Below are positions 42,403 to 50,292 of a stretch of DNA of 64,000 nucleotides, piece by piece. The first letter of the stretch is position 1, and every line of letters begins with the position of its first letter. The notes under the pieces are model-generated. The model searched no databases, was not told the origin of the DNA, and saw only the letters and a program-made list of their open reading frames with translations. The translations under genes and the position numbers were made by a program. Origin of the DNA: Paenibacillus aurantius (lineage in GTDB: Bacteria; Bacillota; Bacilli; Paenibacillales; NBRC-103111); contig NZ_CP130318.1 of assembly GCF_032268605.1 (NCBI RefSeq), positions 4,311,001 through 4,375,000 on the forward strand, given 5' to 3'.

Positions 42403-43251
42403 TCAGGACACCGGGGATTTCTTATAGGGATCCGACCCGGCAGCGGCATCTCCCCGATACAATTTCTTTAAGGGTACCATAGATTCGTCCGGAACGTAAT
42501 GCTTGAACGGATTATCATCAATGATGCCAAGCAGCTGGCGGCGGTAAGGACTGGCGTCCTTAAGAAGCTCGGGCGACGGGGTCCGGTAATCGATCGGCCT
42601 CATCCAGATCGGGCTGTACCCGAGAAAAAGCTGGCGCCGGGTTAGGGACGAACGGTTCGGCGCACCGGCGTGCCACAGGTTCTGGGCGAAGAGGAAGACG
42701 TCCCCGGGCTCCCCGCACACCTGCTTCTCCCCGGGCAGCTCCTCCCGGACATTATGATGGCCGGGCCGGAAAGGCTTGTTGTGGGAGCCGGGAATGATCT
42801 TCGTGTTGCCGCGGTCCGGTTCGGACATGTCGCTAAGGATATAGCAGGTTTTGATATAGTAGGTCGAGGTCAAGCCGTGGATGGCCGGGAAAGAAGGATG
42901 CGGGCCGTCCTGGTGCCAGTTGATGAAGCTTTGGGTTTCGGTCTGAAGATCGTCGGGATTCGGCTTGCGGACCGTGAGATGGGAGATGTGAAGCTGAATG
43001 TTGTAGCCGAGCAGATTGACGATGAGCGGCAAAATGTCCGGATGATCGATCAAATCCGCGATCTCGGGACTTCGCTCCACGCTGTTATAAAGGTTATAGG
43101 AAAGCGATTCCTTCTCTTGGGCCAGCAGCTCATCGATGGCTTGGTTCAAGCGGGTTACCTTCTCGGGTCTTAGAACTCCCCTTAGCAGCAGGTAGCCCTG
43201 CTCGTTAAACTCTTCCTTCAGCGCCGGCAGGTCCCATTTAACGGATGTCAT
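42403..43251 (-). CDS. Phytanoyl-CoA dioxygenase family protein
   Basis: Fe(II)/2-oxoglutarate oxygenase of 282 residues. The iron triad is WHQDGPH (His-x-Asp) and the distal His in NLWHAG; RRQLFLGY supplies the 2-oxoglutarate arginine. ATAGGAGGAA precedes the ATG. Expression is probably controlled by a LacI-type operator just downstream of the promoter. Relatives hydroxylate varied small molecules; the substrate here is unknown but sugar-linked control suggests a carbohydrate-related or osmolyte role. Confidence 0.9.
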   Translation of the reverse strand: MTSVKWDLPALKEEFNEQGYLLLRGVLRPEKVTRLNQAIDELLAQEKESLSYNLYNSVERSPEIADLIDHPDILPLIVNLLGYNIQLHISHLTVRKPNPDDLQTETQSFINWHQDGPHPSFPAIHGLTSTYYIKTCYILSDMSEPDRGNTKIIPGSHNKPFRPGHHNVREELPGEKQVCGEPGDVFLFAQNLWHAGAPNRSSLTRRQLFLGYSPIWMRPIDYRTPSPELLKDASPYRRQLLGIIDDNPFKHYVPDESMVPLKKLYRGDAAAGSDPYKKSPVS

Positions 43252-43267
43252 GTTTCATTCCTCCTAT

Positions 43268-43285
43268 AATTTACTCGTGTAAATT
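43268..43285. promoter_or_regulatory. LacI-type operator
   Basis: AATTTAC-TCGT-GTAAATT is an 18-bp palindrome centred on CG, the classic LacI-family form. It covers the start of transcription predicted from the promoter at 43293-43321, so a repressor would block the PhyH gene. Confidence 0.75.
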
Positions 43286-43292
43286 TATCTGT

Positions 43293-43321
43293 AGTATACT
43301 CCGCTTATCGGGTCCCTGCAA
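43293..43321 (-). promoter_or_regulatory. Promoter of the PhyH gene
   Basis: TTGCAG (-35) and TATACT (-10), read on the minus strand, are 17 bases apart; the operator follows eight bases downstream of the -10. Confidence 0.7.
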
Positions 43322-43373
43322 CGTTTTTTTTGCCGGAACACTCCCTTGCCCCTTCCTCTTTTCGGATCCACAC

Positions 43374-43427
43374 AAAAACGGCTCCTGCCGGCTTCATCCC
43401 TCGAAGGGACAAAGCCGGCAGGAGCCG
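43374..43427 (-). terminator. Terminator of the 400-residue gene
   Basis: A perfect 16-bp stem CGGCTCCTGCCGGCTT / AAGCCGGCAGGAGCCG is followed on the minus strand by five T. Confidence 0.9.
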
Positions 43428-43458
43428 GCGGGACCGGGCCGACTCAGCCGGCCGCTTG

Positions 43459-44661
43459 TTACCGCTGCGCCGCTTTGGCGGCTTGGTGGAATTCGCGAAG
43501 CTTCTTCGCTTCGGCAATGCTTTCGTAGAAGTCCGGGCTTCCGCTCAGCAGCCAGTTCTTGTGCTGGCCGGACGTTTCGTTACGCTCCGGCTCGCCCATG
43601 GTCCACTGCTCTCCAATGCCTTCCGAGTAATCCTTCATCAGGCTGACGAAGGCGGCACTCCAATCGCGGGAGCCGGTGACGGTAGGAACGAGCGGATAGT
43701 AATGGTCGTAAGCGGAGCGAATGAGCGCATGGACGACTTCCTGAAGAATGGACGGCACGTCCGCCTTTTCCATCTTCTCTTTAAGCTCAGCCGGCATTTC
43801 GGCCTCGTCGGTGGACGCGAACGCTTCATACTCCTCGGCGCTTACCACTCCCTGCTCTTTTGCGTACCAGAGCTTCATCCGGTCAAGAGCGGGCTTAAAC
43901 GATTCGGGAACCGATACCGTGAGCTCCGGCTCCGGGTTCTCCAGATTGATGACGAACGATTCTTTAAATTTGTTAATACGCACGTTTTCGCGGAGTCCCA
44001 GCCAGCGAAGCGCCAACAGCGCATGGGTTCTTGCTTTCGGGTCCATCTCCTCGTTGCGGCACACCCGCCGCAGAAGCTTCTCGCTTCTCGGATCGGGCAG
44101 CATGCACAGAAGCCGGACGGCCGTCAGCACCTTATCGTCGTCCTGAAGCCATTCGTTGATCTGGGCATAGACGGCATCCGGCGTATTGTCCGCGGTCCAG
44201 TCGAGCTCGGTCTGGCGGGAGGCGTACTCCTGCAGCTTGAACAACCCTTGGGCCCGCAGGGATTCTTCACCGTATTCGGCGAGCAGCTCCTGGTACGCTT
44301 TCTCCACGTCGGCCGACAGCTCCGTCAAGGTGTTCCGGGTGGTTTCGGTTACATTTTGGCGGGAAGAAACAGCATTCAGCCACTCGGCCAGCGCCTGAGG
44401 GTTCTCTCTCCACAGCATGACGGCAAACGTCAGCATATCCTGGTCGTAACCGAGCTGCGGAAGCAGGCCGTAGCGGGCAAGCATGGTTTGAGCGTCGGCT
44501 TCTCTTTTCATCAGGGTCAAGGAAAGAATGATGCCGTTCCATGCATTTTCATTCGACACGTTCTCCCGGATCGCCCGGTGAAAGCAGAAGGCCGCTGCCC
44601 CGTAAGTATCATTTTGCAAATATTGGCGGCCGTAGCCGGTAAGTTCTTCATTCTTGCTCAT
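43459..44661 (-). CDS. TPR/HEAT-like cytosolic protein
   Basis: Protein of 400 residues, all helical. The N-terminal third has TPR-like units (GRQYLQNDTYGAAAFCFHRAI, NAWNGIILSLTLM); the middle resembles HEAT repeats (VLTAVRLLCMLPDPRSEKLLRRV, ARTHALLALRWLG). The C-terminus is unique. AATAGGAGGATC precedes the ATG. Single-gene unit with its own terminator. It resembles uncharacterised Paenibacillus tetratricopeptide proteins. Confidence 0.8.
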   Translation of the reverse strand: MSKNEELTGYGRQYLQNDTYGAAAFCFHRAIRENVSNENAWNGIILSLTLMKREADAQTMLARYGLLPQLGYDQDMLTFAVMLWRENPQALAEWLNAVSSRQNVTETTRNTLTELSADVEKAYQELLAEYGEESLRAQGLFKLQEYASRQTELDWTADNTPDAVYAQINEWLQDDDKVLTAVRLLCMLPDPRSEKLLRRVCRNEEMDPKARTHALLALRWLGLRENVRINKFKESFVINLENPEPELTVSVPESFKPALDRMKLWYAKEQGVVSAEEYEAFASTDEAEMPAELKEKMEKADVPSILQEVVHALIRSAYDHYYPLVPTVTGSRDWSAAFVSLMKDYSEGIGEQWTMGEPERNETSGQHKNWLLSGSPDFYESIAEAKKLREFHQAAKAAQR

Positions 44662-44775
44662 GCTTGTCCGATCCTCCTATTGATTGGTGCGGCAAAGATA
44701 GATTGAAAGAGTGCCGCTCTTCCATCGTAAACCACTATTCCCAGCTTAACAAGCGTTTTCCAACCAAAAAGTGTG

Positions 44776-44824
44776 AAAAACCTCCGTTTCCGGCCGCGGA
44801 AATGCGGTCTGGGAAGCACGGAGG
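44776..44824 (-). terminator. Terminator of the Tad operon
   Basis: CCTCCGT (44781-44787) pairs with ACGGAGG (44818-44824); five T follow on the minus strand. It lies 36 bases after the tadG stop. Confidence 0.8.
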
Positions 44825-44859
44825 CAAAAAAAGATCCGGAAATTTCCAAGCGGGAAACC

Positions 44860-45714
44860 TTAGGGAAAGCTGATTTCCGTGTCTTTGCCCTGCGGGCATT
44901 TACTAACGTCAATATCAAATTTTTTACTCCCCAGGCCGCCCGCGGCAAGGGAGGTAATGTTCCTCTTGAAGGAAATGTTCGTGATGTTCATTTCCCGTCC
45001 TGCCTTGACGAACAATCTGGGCTCCTGCTCATTCGGGAACGTGATGGAGGCTTCCTCGAGCGACCCGCCGTTCATCTGTACGATGGTGGACACGGCGTTC
45101 TTGATCATGCCGCTGTTCTGCCGGTAGGTGTCGCACAGCAGGCTGCCGTTGAGCTCGGGGGTGAACCCGTCGACATCCAAATTCATGAAGTATTCGTCCG
45201 TTACGACCATCAGCCAGTCCTTGTCCTTATCCAGCCCGTCGTACAGCTTCTCCGCAAGCGCCCTGCCGACGCCGGCTTCCGTCGCGAGCTTGAGGAAGAG
45301 CTCCTTGCGGTCCTTCTTCAACTGGCCCGGATTCAGGGTGGGCGACGGGGAAGGAGCGGGAGTCGGCTCAGGGGTAGGCTCCGCCGGACTTGGCCCGGGC
45401 TCGCCCGAAGGGGACGGAGAAGGCTCCGCCGCTTTCTTGAGCAGGTCTTCCACCAGTTCCAGGATATCTTTCTTGAAAGCATCCGATACCCGGACCACCT
45501 TATCCTTCATCGCATCCTCATACCGGTCTCTGAGCTCCTGCGAAGCGGCCAGGGCGGCGGCATCGGCAATGTTCTGGGACTGCCGCTTCTCGATGAAGCC
45601 CATGAAGAAGTACAGCATCCAGACACTGCCGGCCACTACCCCTATAACCGTAAACAGGCTCAGGATCGACATGCTCCCTTTCTCGTTTTCCAGCGGACGC
45701 AGCCAGCCCTTCAT
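44860..45714 (-). CDS. tadG: TadG-like pilus-associated protein
   Basis: Protein of 284 residues, last in the Tad operon. The N-terminus NEKGSMSILSLFTVIGVVAG resembles a prepilin segment, but the usual Glu five residues after the Gly is Leu, as in TadG proteins that stay as membrane anchors. RQSQNIADAAALAASQEL is the TadG signature. A Pro/Ser/Glu/Thr linker (about 97-128) precedes the extracytoplasmic domain. CGGAGTGATG precedes the ATG. Likely anchors or completes the pilus machine. Confidence 0.82.
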   Translation of the reverse strand: MKGWLRPLENEKGSMSILSLFTVIGVVAGSVWMLYFFMGFIEKRQSQNIADAAALAASQELRDRYEDAMKDKVVRVSDAFKKDILELVEDLLKKAAEPSPSPSGEPGPSPAEPTPEPTPAPSPSPTLNPGQLKKDRKELFLKLATEAGVGRALAEKLYDGLDKDKDWLMVVTDEYFMNLDVDGFTPELNGSLLCDTYRQNSGMIKNAVSTIVQMNGGSLEEASITFPNEQEPRLFVKAGREMNITNISFKRNITSLAAGGLGSKKFDIDVSKCPQGKDTEISFP

Positions 45715-45729
45715 TTCGTCATCACTCCG

Positions 45730-47217
45730 TTAGTTAGACTCCGTCGATTCATAATAGCTTACGATCCATGCGGCGGCTTCCCCCCGGGTAACGGGAGCCT
45801 GCGGATTAAGCTTGGACGTCCGTCCGAACGTTCCTTTGTAGATATTGTTGTTGTGTGACAGGTAATAGTCCACCGCGTAGCGGTAAGGCTCCCCGATGGC
45901 TTTGCCGTCCGTGTAGTTGTTCAGAAACACGTCCGAGAAATCCAGCTTCTTCTCCATCACGGATTCGTTCTTGCTGAACCAGCCCCATAAGAGACACAGC
46001 TCCTCCCGGGTAAGGTCCCGGTCCAACTGCAGGGTGCCGTCGGGAAGAGGCGTGATCCTTCCCGCCGCCTTCAAGCCCTCCGCTAATCCAAACTGGGGAT
46101 GCTCCGACGGAACATCCGGGAAACTGGGAGCGGAAGGCTTGCCCGGCTGTATTCCCCGCGGGTCGTAGCTCGAGGCCCACTTCAGGAACTCCCCGCGCGT
46201 CAGCATCTCCTCGGGCTTGAAGCGGCCGTCGGAATCGGGCTTCGCTCCGCCGGCCTCCAAGAACTTGACGAGCAGCCGTTCAGCCGGATGCCCCGCGATA
46301 TCGGTCACCTGAATCGTTTCCGCAGGCTGCCCGCCTGTTCCTCCGTCAGGTATGGCGGAAGGAGACGGCGTCGGGGATGGCGTGGCCGAGCTGCCTTCGT
46401 TCGCATAGTACTCCGCCATCCATAAGGCGGCCTGGGAACGGGTTACGGGCTGCTGCGGCTTCAATTCATCCGCTGCTCCGAATACGCGCTGGTACAGGCT
46501 GTCCTTGTTCTTGGCATACGTATTCATCGCGAAGAGAAAAGGGTCCGCGACTTGGGCATTGTCCTTGTAATCCTTCAGGAAATAACGGACCGTTTCCTTG
46601 GCGGTGACAATCGGGGAAATGACGTTCTTGTCCCCCTGGTACCAACCCCAGATCAGCCCGAGCTCTTCCCGGGTGAGCTCCTTGTCAAGCTTCATCGTGC
46701 CGTCCGGATAGCCTGTCACCGTTCCCGAAATCATCATGCCCTCGATAAGCGAATAGTCGGGATGATCCGGAGGCACGTCGGGAAAGCTCGGCTTCTTGGG
46801 CTTTCTCGGCATGATACCTTTTGGATCATAGGCCGTCATCCAGCGGATGAATTCGCTTCTCTTGATCGTCTCATCGGGCCGGAAGGCTCCGTTCGTAAGC
46901 GGAATCGCCCCCGACTCGATTATAGGCTTGAGCTTGTCCGCATGGGGCACACCGGCCAGATCGGAAGCCTGGACCGTCTTCCCGGGGGTAGGTTGGCCCG
47001 GCTTAGCCTCGGCCTTCACCTGGACGACCCGGGCTCCGGGCTTGAACGTCTCCGGATTGACCGAGGGGCGGGCAGATGGCGCGGGCGAAGCCGATGAAGT
47101 GGCGGCCGGGACCGGATCCGGAGACGCCGCCGTTTCTTTCCCCCCCTTGCAGCCACCCAGGACTAGCGTGATGAGCAGCAGCCCGTAAGCCGGCTGCCGC
47201 GGTATGGATACCTTCAA
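45730..47217 (-). CDS. Lipoprotein with S-layer-homology-like repeats
   Basis: Surface lipoprotein of 495 residues. TTG at 47217 follows GAAAGGACG; the lipobox is LGGC. A Pro/Ser/Ala linker leads to at least five SLH-like units, with pairs such as FPDVPPDHPDYSLIEGM and TREELGLIWGWY, and a final PVTRGEAAAWIVSYYES. SLH modules bind secondary cell-wall polymer. Its place between tadG and the accessory genes suggests it links the pilus or secretion apparatus to the wall (inference). Confidence 0.82.
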   Translation of the reverse strand: MKVSIPRQPAYGLLLITLVLGGCKGGKETAASPDPVPAATSSASPAPSARPSVNPETFKPGARVVQVKAEAKPGQPTPGKTVQASDLAGVPHADKLKPIIESGAIPLTNGAFRPDETIKRSEFIRWMTAYDPKGIMPRKPKKPSFPDVPPDHPDYSLIEGMMISGTVTGYPDGTMKLDKELTREELGLIWGWYQGDKNVISPIVTAKETVRYFLKDYKDNAQVADPFLFAMNTYAKNKDSLYQRVFGAADELKPQQPVTRSQAALWMAEYYANEGSSATPSPTPSPSAIPDGGTGGQPAETIQVTDIAGHPAERLLVKFLEAGGAKPDSDGRFKPEEMLTRGEFLKWASSYDPRGIQPGKPSAPSFPDVPSEHPQFGLAEGLKAAGRITPLPDGTLQLDRDLTREELCLLWGWFSKNESVMEKKLDFSDVFLNNYTDGKAIGEPYRYAVDYYLSHNNNIYKGTFGRTSKLNPQAPVTRGEAAAWIVSYYESTESN

Positions 47218-47282
47218 GAAAGTGCACGTCCTTTCGCCTGTCTGCCGGGCAGGCGGATCGCCTGCCTCATCCAACCAAGGAT

Positions 47283-47304
47283 GGCCGGGGCAGCAGCCCC
47301 GGCC
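47283..47304. other. Intra-operon hairpin
   Basis: GGCCGGGGC and GCCCCGGCC enclose AGCA between the 96-residue gene and the SLH lipoprotein gene. There is no T-run; RNA processing or differential expression is possible. Confidence 0.6.
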
Positions 47305-47325
47305 GGCAGATCACTCCGATTTTTG

Positions 47326-47616
47326 CTACATGTAGTCGTACCATATTTTGGCAATAATGAATAGGGCGACCAGCCCGAAGCGAAAATTGTAGCCCTTCCG
47401 GTCTTCCGCACTCGCCCTCATATAGATGAGAAGCGTCCCCACCAGACCGGGCAGGGCGGACAGGACCAGGATCAAGACTCCCTGTTGAAACGTAATGTAC
47501 TTATGATCCCCGCCGAGATAGGCCACGATGAACGTTATTACGACGAACAGAGCGGTAGTCAGGTATAAGTACTTATTCAACGATTTCGGATGGAGCGAGG
47601 AAACCCATTTCTTCAT
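47326..47616 (-). CDS. Small three-helix membrane protein in Tad operon
   Basis: Protein of 96 residues with three hydrophobic segments (about 18-36, 45-64, 78-93). ATG at 47616 follows GGAAGTGAT and lies five bases after the stop of the 622-residue secreted protein, so the two are coupled. It could be a membrane partner, chaperone or immunity protein of that product. Family not recognised. Confidence 0.7.
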   Translation of the reverse strand: MKKWVSSLHPKSLNKYLYLTTALFVVITFIVAYLGGDHKYITFQQGVLILVLSALPGLVGTLLIYMRASAEDRKGYNFRFGLVALFIIAKIWYDYM

Positions 47617-47621
47617 GCCTA

Positions 47622-49490
47622 TCACTTCCACAGAAAGTATTTTTTCTTCACGATTTCATCGGTTACTTTACCGGCAAGCTTCTCCATCGTTTTGTCATTC
47701 TTCTGAAGCTGCTGGAGTCTGGCATCGTTGGCTTTGAGCTGATCCCACTGCTTCTGGGTAATCTGGGAGCCGTTCTGCTGCCACCTCTTGAAGGTGTTCG
47801 AATCGGTGCTGACCTTTCCCTTCCAGAAATTATCGACCTGGGAGTTGGTCATGCCCTTCTTGCCGATGTTGCTTTCCGAGAGCTTGATTCCTTTGTCTTC
47901 AAAATCCTTTGGCACGGAACCATGGTTCTCCTTCAGCCGCTGGTTCTTGATCTTCGTCTTAAAGAACGGAGCCAGAATGAAGCTCTTGATGAAGCTCCGC
48001 TGCGCCAGCTCGCCCGGATTGGTCAGAATGCCTTTGAACATGGCGGCCGACGTGAAGGACTCTGTAAAGCTGACAAAAAATTTGGAGGTCCGCTTCCCAA
48101 GCTGGGTAACGGCATGAAATCCGGTAATGTCCGAAAGCTTGTCGAAGACCAGGGTACTCAAGACGGATTCCCCAAGCGAAATCAACGCGGTCTTGACCGT
48201 GGGAAGCTGTCCCTTGAACGCCATGTCCGAGAAGATGTTCGCCATGAAGTTGATCTGGAAGGTCGTCACGAACTTGGGATTGATGATTTGCTTCTTCAGG
48301 GTGGCGATGGGCGACTTGAAGGCGGATTTAAGCCCCGAGAAAATGGAGCGCCCCGTGCTCTTGAAGAAGTTTCCCGACGCCTTAAGGGCGTTCGGGAAGG
48401 AACGAATTTGGCCGGGCAGGGCTTTCAGGGCATTCGGGATGCCCCGGATTACCGTACCGGGGCTTTTGAACAGCTGGACAGCCCCCCGAAGAATGCCCGC
48501 ACCGGCTCCTGCCTGCCCTAGGGAGAGCACGAACGTGGCCGCGAGTCCGCCGACTCCCATGGTCTTAAGGAAGTCAAAGTCGGTATGCATGGCGGCATAT
48601 ATTCCGCCTACCACTGCCCCGACGACAACCGCCGCAATGATGAGCGGAACGCCGATCGTGACACCGATCAGGGCGCCGACGGCCACGGTGACCCCGACAA
48701 CAATCGCGGCCCCGAGGGCTCCCGCCACCATCCCGAGAACTCCCCGTCCGACGGTATTCTCCTTCACTTTATTATATAGCTTTTTCCACCAGGGGAGATC
48801 CTCTTCTTTCTTCTCGGACTTCTGCTGGTCCGGATTGGTGGAAGGCTGCTGCTGGGAAGGATCGGTCGTTTGCCCGTTATCGTCAGGTCCCGGAGGAACC
48901 GGCTGGTACCAGGGAGAGGTTACCCCGGGGCCGTACGGGAGATAAGGGCCGAGCATGCCAGGTTGCCCGCTTCCCGGCAGGCCCGGGATGCTAGGATCTC
49001 CCGGCTTCCCGTTACCCGGATCGTTCGGGTCGCCCGGTTTGCCGCTATTGCTGCCGTTGGGATCCCCCGGCTTCCCCCCACCCGGGGCGTTCGGATCGCC
49101 GGCTTTGCCTCCGCCGGGTGCATTCGGGTCGCTGGTCGGAACGCCGGGCGTACCGGCGGTCCCCGGTTTTACCGGCCCCGGCACCTTGGGATCCGTGCCG
49201 CTTCCGCCATCCGGCGGGGTGACATCTGGGGAGCTGCCCCCGGAGCCTGTGGGAGGATCCGCCGGTTTAGGTGGCCCCTGCTGGACGGAATCTCCCGGCG
49301 TTCCGCCTCCCACGTCAACGTTCCCATCGGGAATGCCCGTTTCCACGCTTACATTGTCACCTGAATTGCCCTGTTTGGATTCAATGGGGTTCTTATCGAG
49401 ATAAATATCAATATCCTTGGCATGAGCCGTCCAACCGGAGCCGGCAAAGACAAGGAAAGCCATGATCAGCGATACAATCGATTTTTTCAC
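47622..49490 (-). CDS. Secreted collagen-like/glycine-zipper protein in Tad operon
   Basis: Protein of 622 residues. GTG at 49490 follows GGGAGGAGGAC. A signal peptide ends near WTAHA (residue 24). Residues about 45-210 are Pro/Gly/Asp-rich with repeats of the GKPGDPN type. After a charged WWKKLYNK segment comes a strongly hydrophobic Gly/Ala/Val region (about 250-305) like a glycine zipper, then basic helical sequence with FKSP motifs, and a C-terminal QxxQ-rich helix. It has no recognised family. Position in a Tad operon and an adjacent small membrane gene suggest a surface or secreted effector. Confidence 0.8.
   Translation of the reverse strand: MKKSIVSLIMAFLVFAGSGWTAHAKDIDIYLDKNPIESKQGNSGDNVSVETGIPDGNVDVGGGTPGDSVQQGPPKPADPPTGSGGSSPDVTPPDGGSGTDPKVPGPVKPGTAGTPGVPTSDPNAPGGGKAGDPNAPGGGKPGDPNGSNSGKPGDPNDPGNGKPGDPSIPGLPGSGQPGMLGPYLPYGPGVTSPWYQPVPPGPDDNGQTTDPSQQQPSTNPDQQKSEKKEEDLPWWKKLYNKVKENTVGRGVLGMVAGALGAAIVVGVTVAVGALIGVTIGVPLIIAAVVVGAVVGGIYAAMHTDFDFLKTMGVGGLAATFVLSLGQAGAGAGILRGAVQLFKSPGTVIRGIPNALKALPGQIRSFPNALKASGNFFKSTGRSIFSGLKSAFKSPIATLKKQIINPKFVTTFQINFMANIFSDMAFKGQLPTVKTALISLGESVLSTLVFDKLSDITGFHAVTQLGKRTSKFFVSFTESFTSAAMFKGILTNPGELAQRSFIKSFILAPFFKTKIKNQRLKENHGSVPKDFEDKGIKLSESNIGKKGMTNSQVDNFWKGKVSTDSNTFKRWQQNGSQITQKQWDQLKANDARLQQLQKNDKTMEKLAGKVTDEIVKKKYFLWK
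48955..49140 (-). repeat. Repeats encoding GKPGDPN-type units
   Basis: Degenerate tandem units on the minus strand encode Gly-Lys-Pro-Gly-Asp-Pro-Asn and Pro-Gly-Gly-Gly variants in the 622-residue protein. Confidence 0.75.
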
Positions 49491-49516
49491 GTGTCCTCCT
49501 CCCCGCTTTAAGCATA

Positions 49517-49545
49517 GTGTCCCCTTCATCATCTGCAGGGGACAC
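49517..49545. other. Intra-operon hairpin after tadE
   Basis: GTGTCCCC and GGGGACAC enclose a 13-base loop in the 129-base gap between tadE and the 622-residue gene. No T-run is present. Confidence 0.6.
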
Positions 49546-49619
49546 CGTCCTGGGACTGCCTCACAGGCAGATTATTGGATTAGCCGGGCGGTACCCGTTC
49601 GGGCATGCCGTAACCAGCG

Positions 49620-50003
49620 TTACTCGTCCTCCTCCTTGCTTTCCTTGCGCACCGTTACCTTGGAGGTGATGGGCAGCGACAAGCCGGAGGTGTTGAACAG
49701 CTTATCGCTCATCAGTAAGGGAGCGTTAAGGGTCACGGATACTTGTACGTAATCCGAACCGACGGACGAGCTGGATACGCTCGTCACCTCATAGCTTCCC
49801 AGCATGTTGCGGGCCGCCCGGTCATAGTCCCCCTCCACCATGGCGGCACGCGCTCCCTCCATGGCGGCAGCTTTGGCGGAAAGGGCGGCCGACGCCACCA
49901 TGGCACACTGCCACACGATGATGATCATCAAGAGGAAGAGCGGAAGCGCCCCGATGAGCTCGATCGACTGGGAGCCCTTTTCGTTATTCCACCAAAGCTT
50001 CAT
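49620..50003 (-). CDS. tadE: TadE-like minor pilin
   Basis: Protein of 127 residues. The prepilin site is NEKG|SQSIEL with Glu at +5, followed by a hydrophobic helix (ALPLFLLMIIIVWQCAMVA). KAAAMEGARAAMVEG is typical of TadE. It is cleaved by the prepilin peptidase encoded upstream and helps assemble the Flp pilus. Confidence 0.88.
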   Translation of the reverse strand: MKLWWNNEKGSQSIELIGALPLFLLMIIIVWQCAMVASAALSAKAAAMEGARAAMVEGDYDRAARNMLGSYEVTSVSSSSVGSDYVQVSVTLNAPLLMSDKLFNTSGLSLPITSKVTVRKESKEEDE

Positions 50004-50023
50004 GGTCCACCACTTCTCTCTTC

Positions 50024-50248
50024 TTAGCCGATTTTGAGTTTTCCGATGAATTCTTCCAGCTTCTTGACCAGAGCCCCGGCAATTCCGCCGCCTTTGTCGC
50101 CGACAGCCGAGATAAGAGCCAGAATAAGAACGACGGCGACGGCCGCAATTCCGATATACTCGATGGCTTGAGCGCCTCTTTCATTCTTGACGGGGGTTAG
50201 AGCTTTAGCAGCGACACCATACAGACGGATTCCCAAGTTTTTCAACAT
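50024..50248 (-). CDS. flp: Flp/Fap type IVb pilin
   Basis: Pilin of 74 residues. Cleavage is expected after Gly25 in ERG|AQAIEY, with Glu at +5 and Tyr at +6, followed by the hydrophobic helix IGIAAVAVVLILALISAV. GAGGAGG precedes ATG 50248; the longer frame to 50311 is rejected. It is the major subunit of the Tad pilus. Confidence 0.95.
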   Translation of the reverse strand: MLKNLGIRLYGVAAKALTPVKNERGAQAIEYIGIAAVAVVLILALISAVGDKGGGIAGALVKKLEEFIGKLKIG

Positions 50249-50292
50249 AATTATTTTCCTCCTCAAATGGTTGATCTTTTCTATTTCAATGG

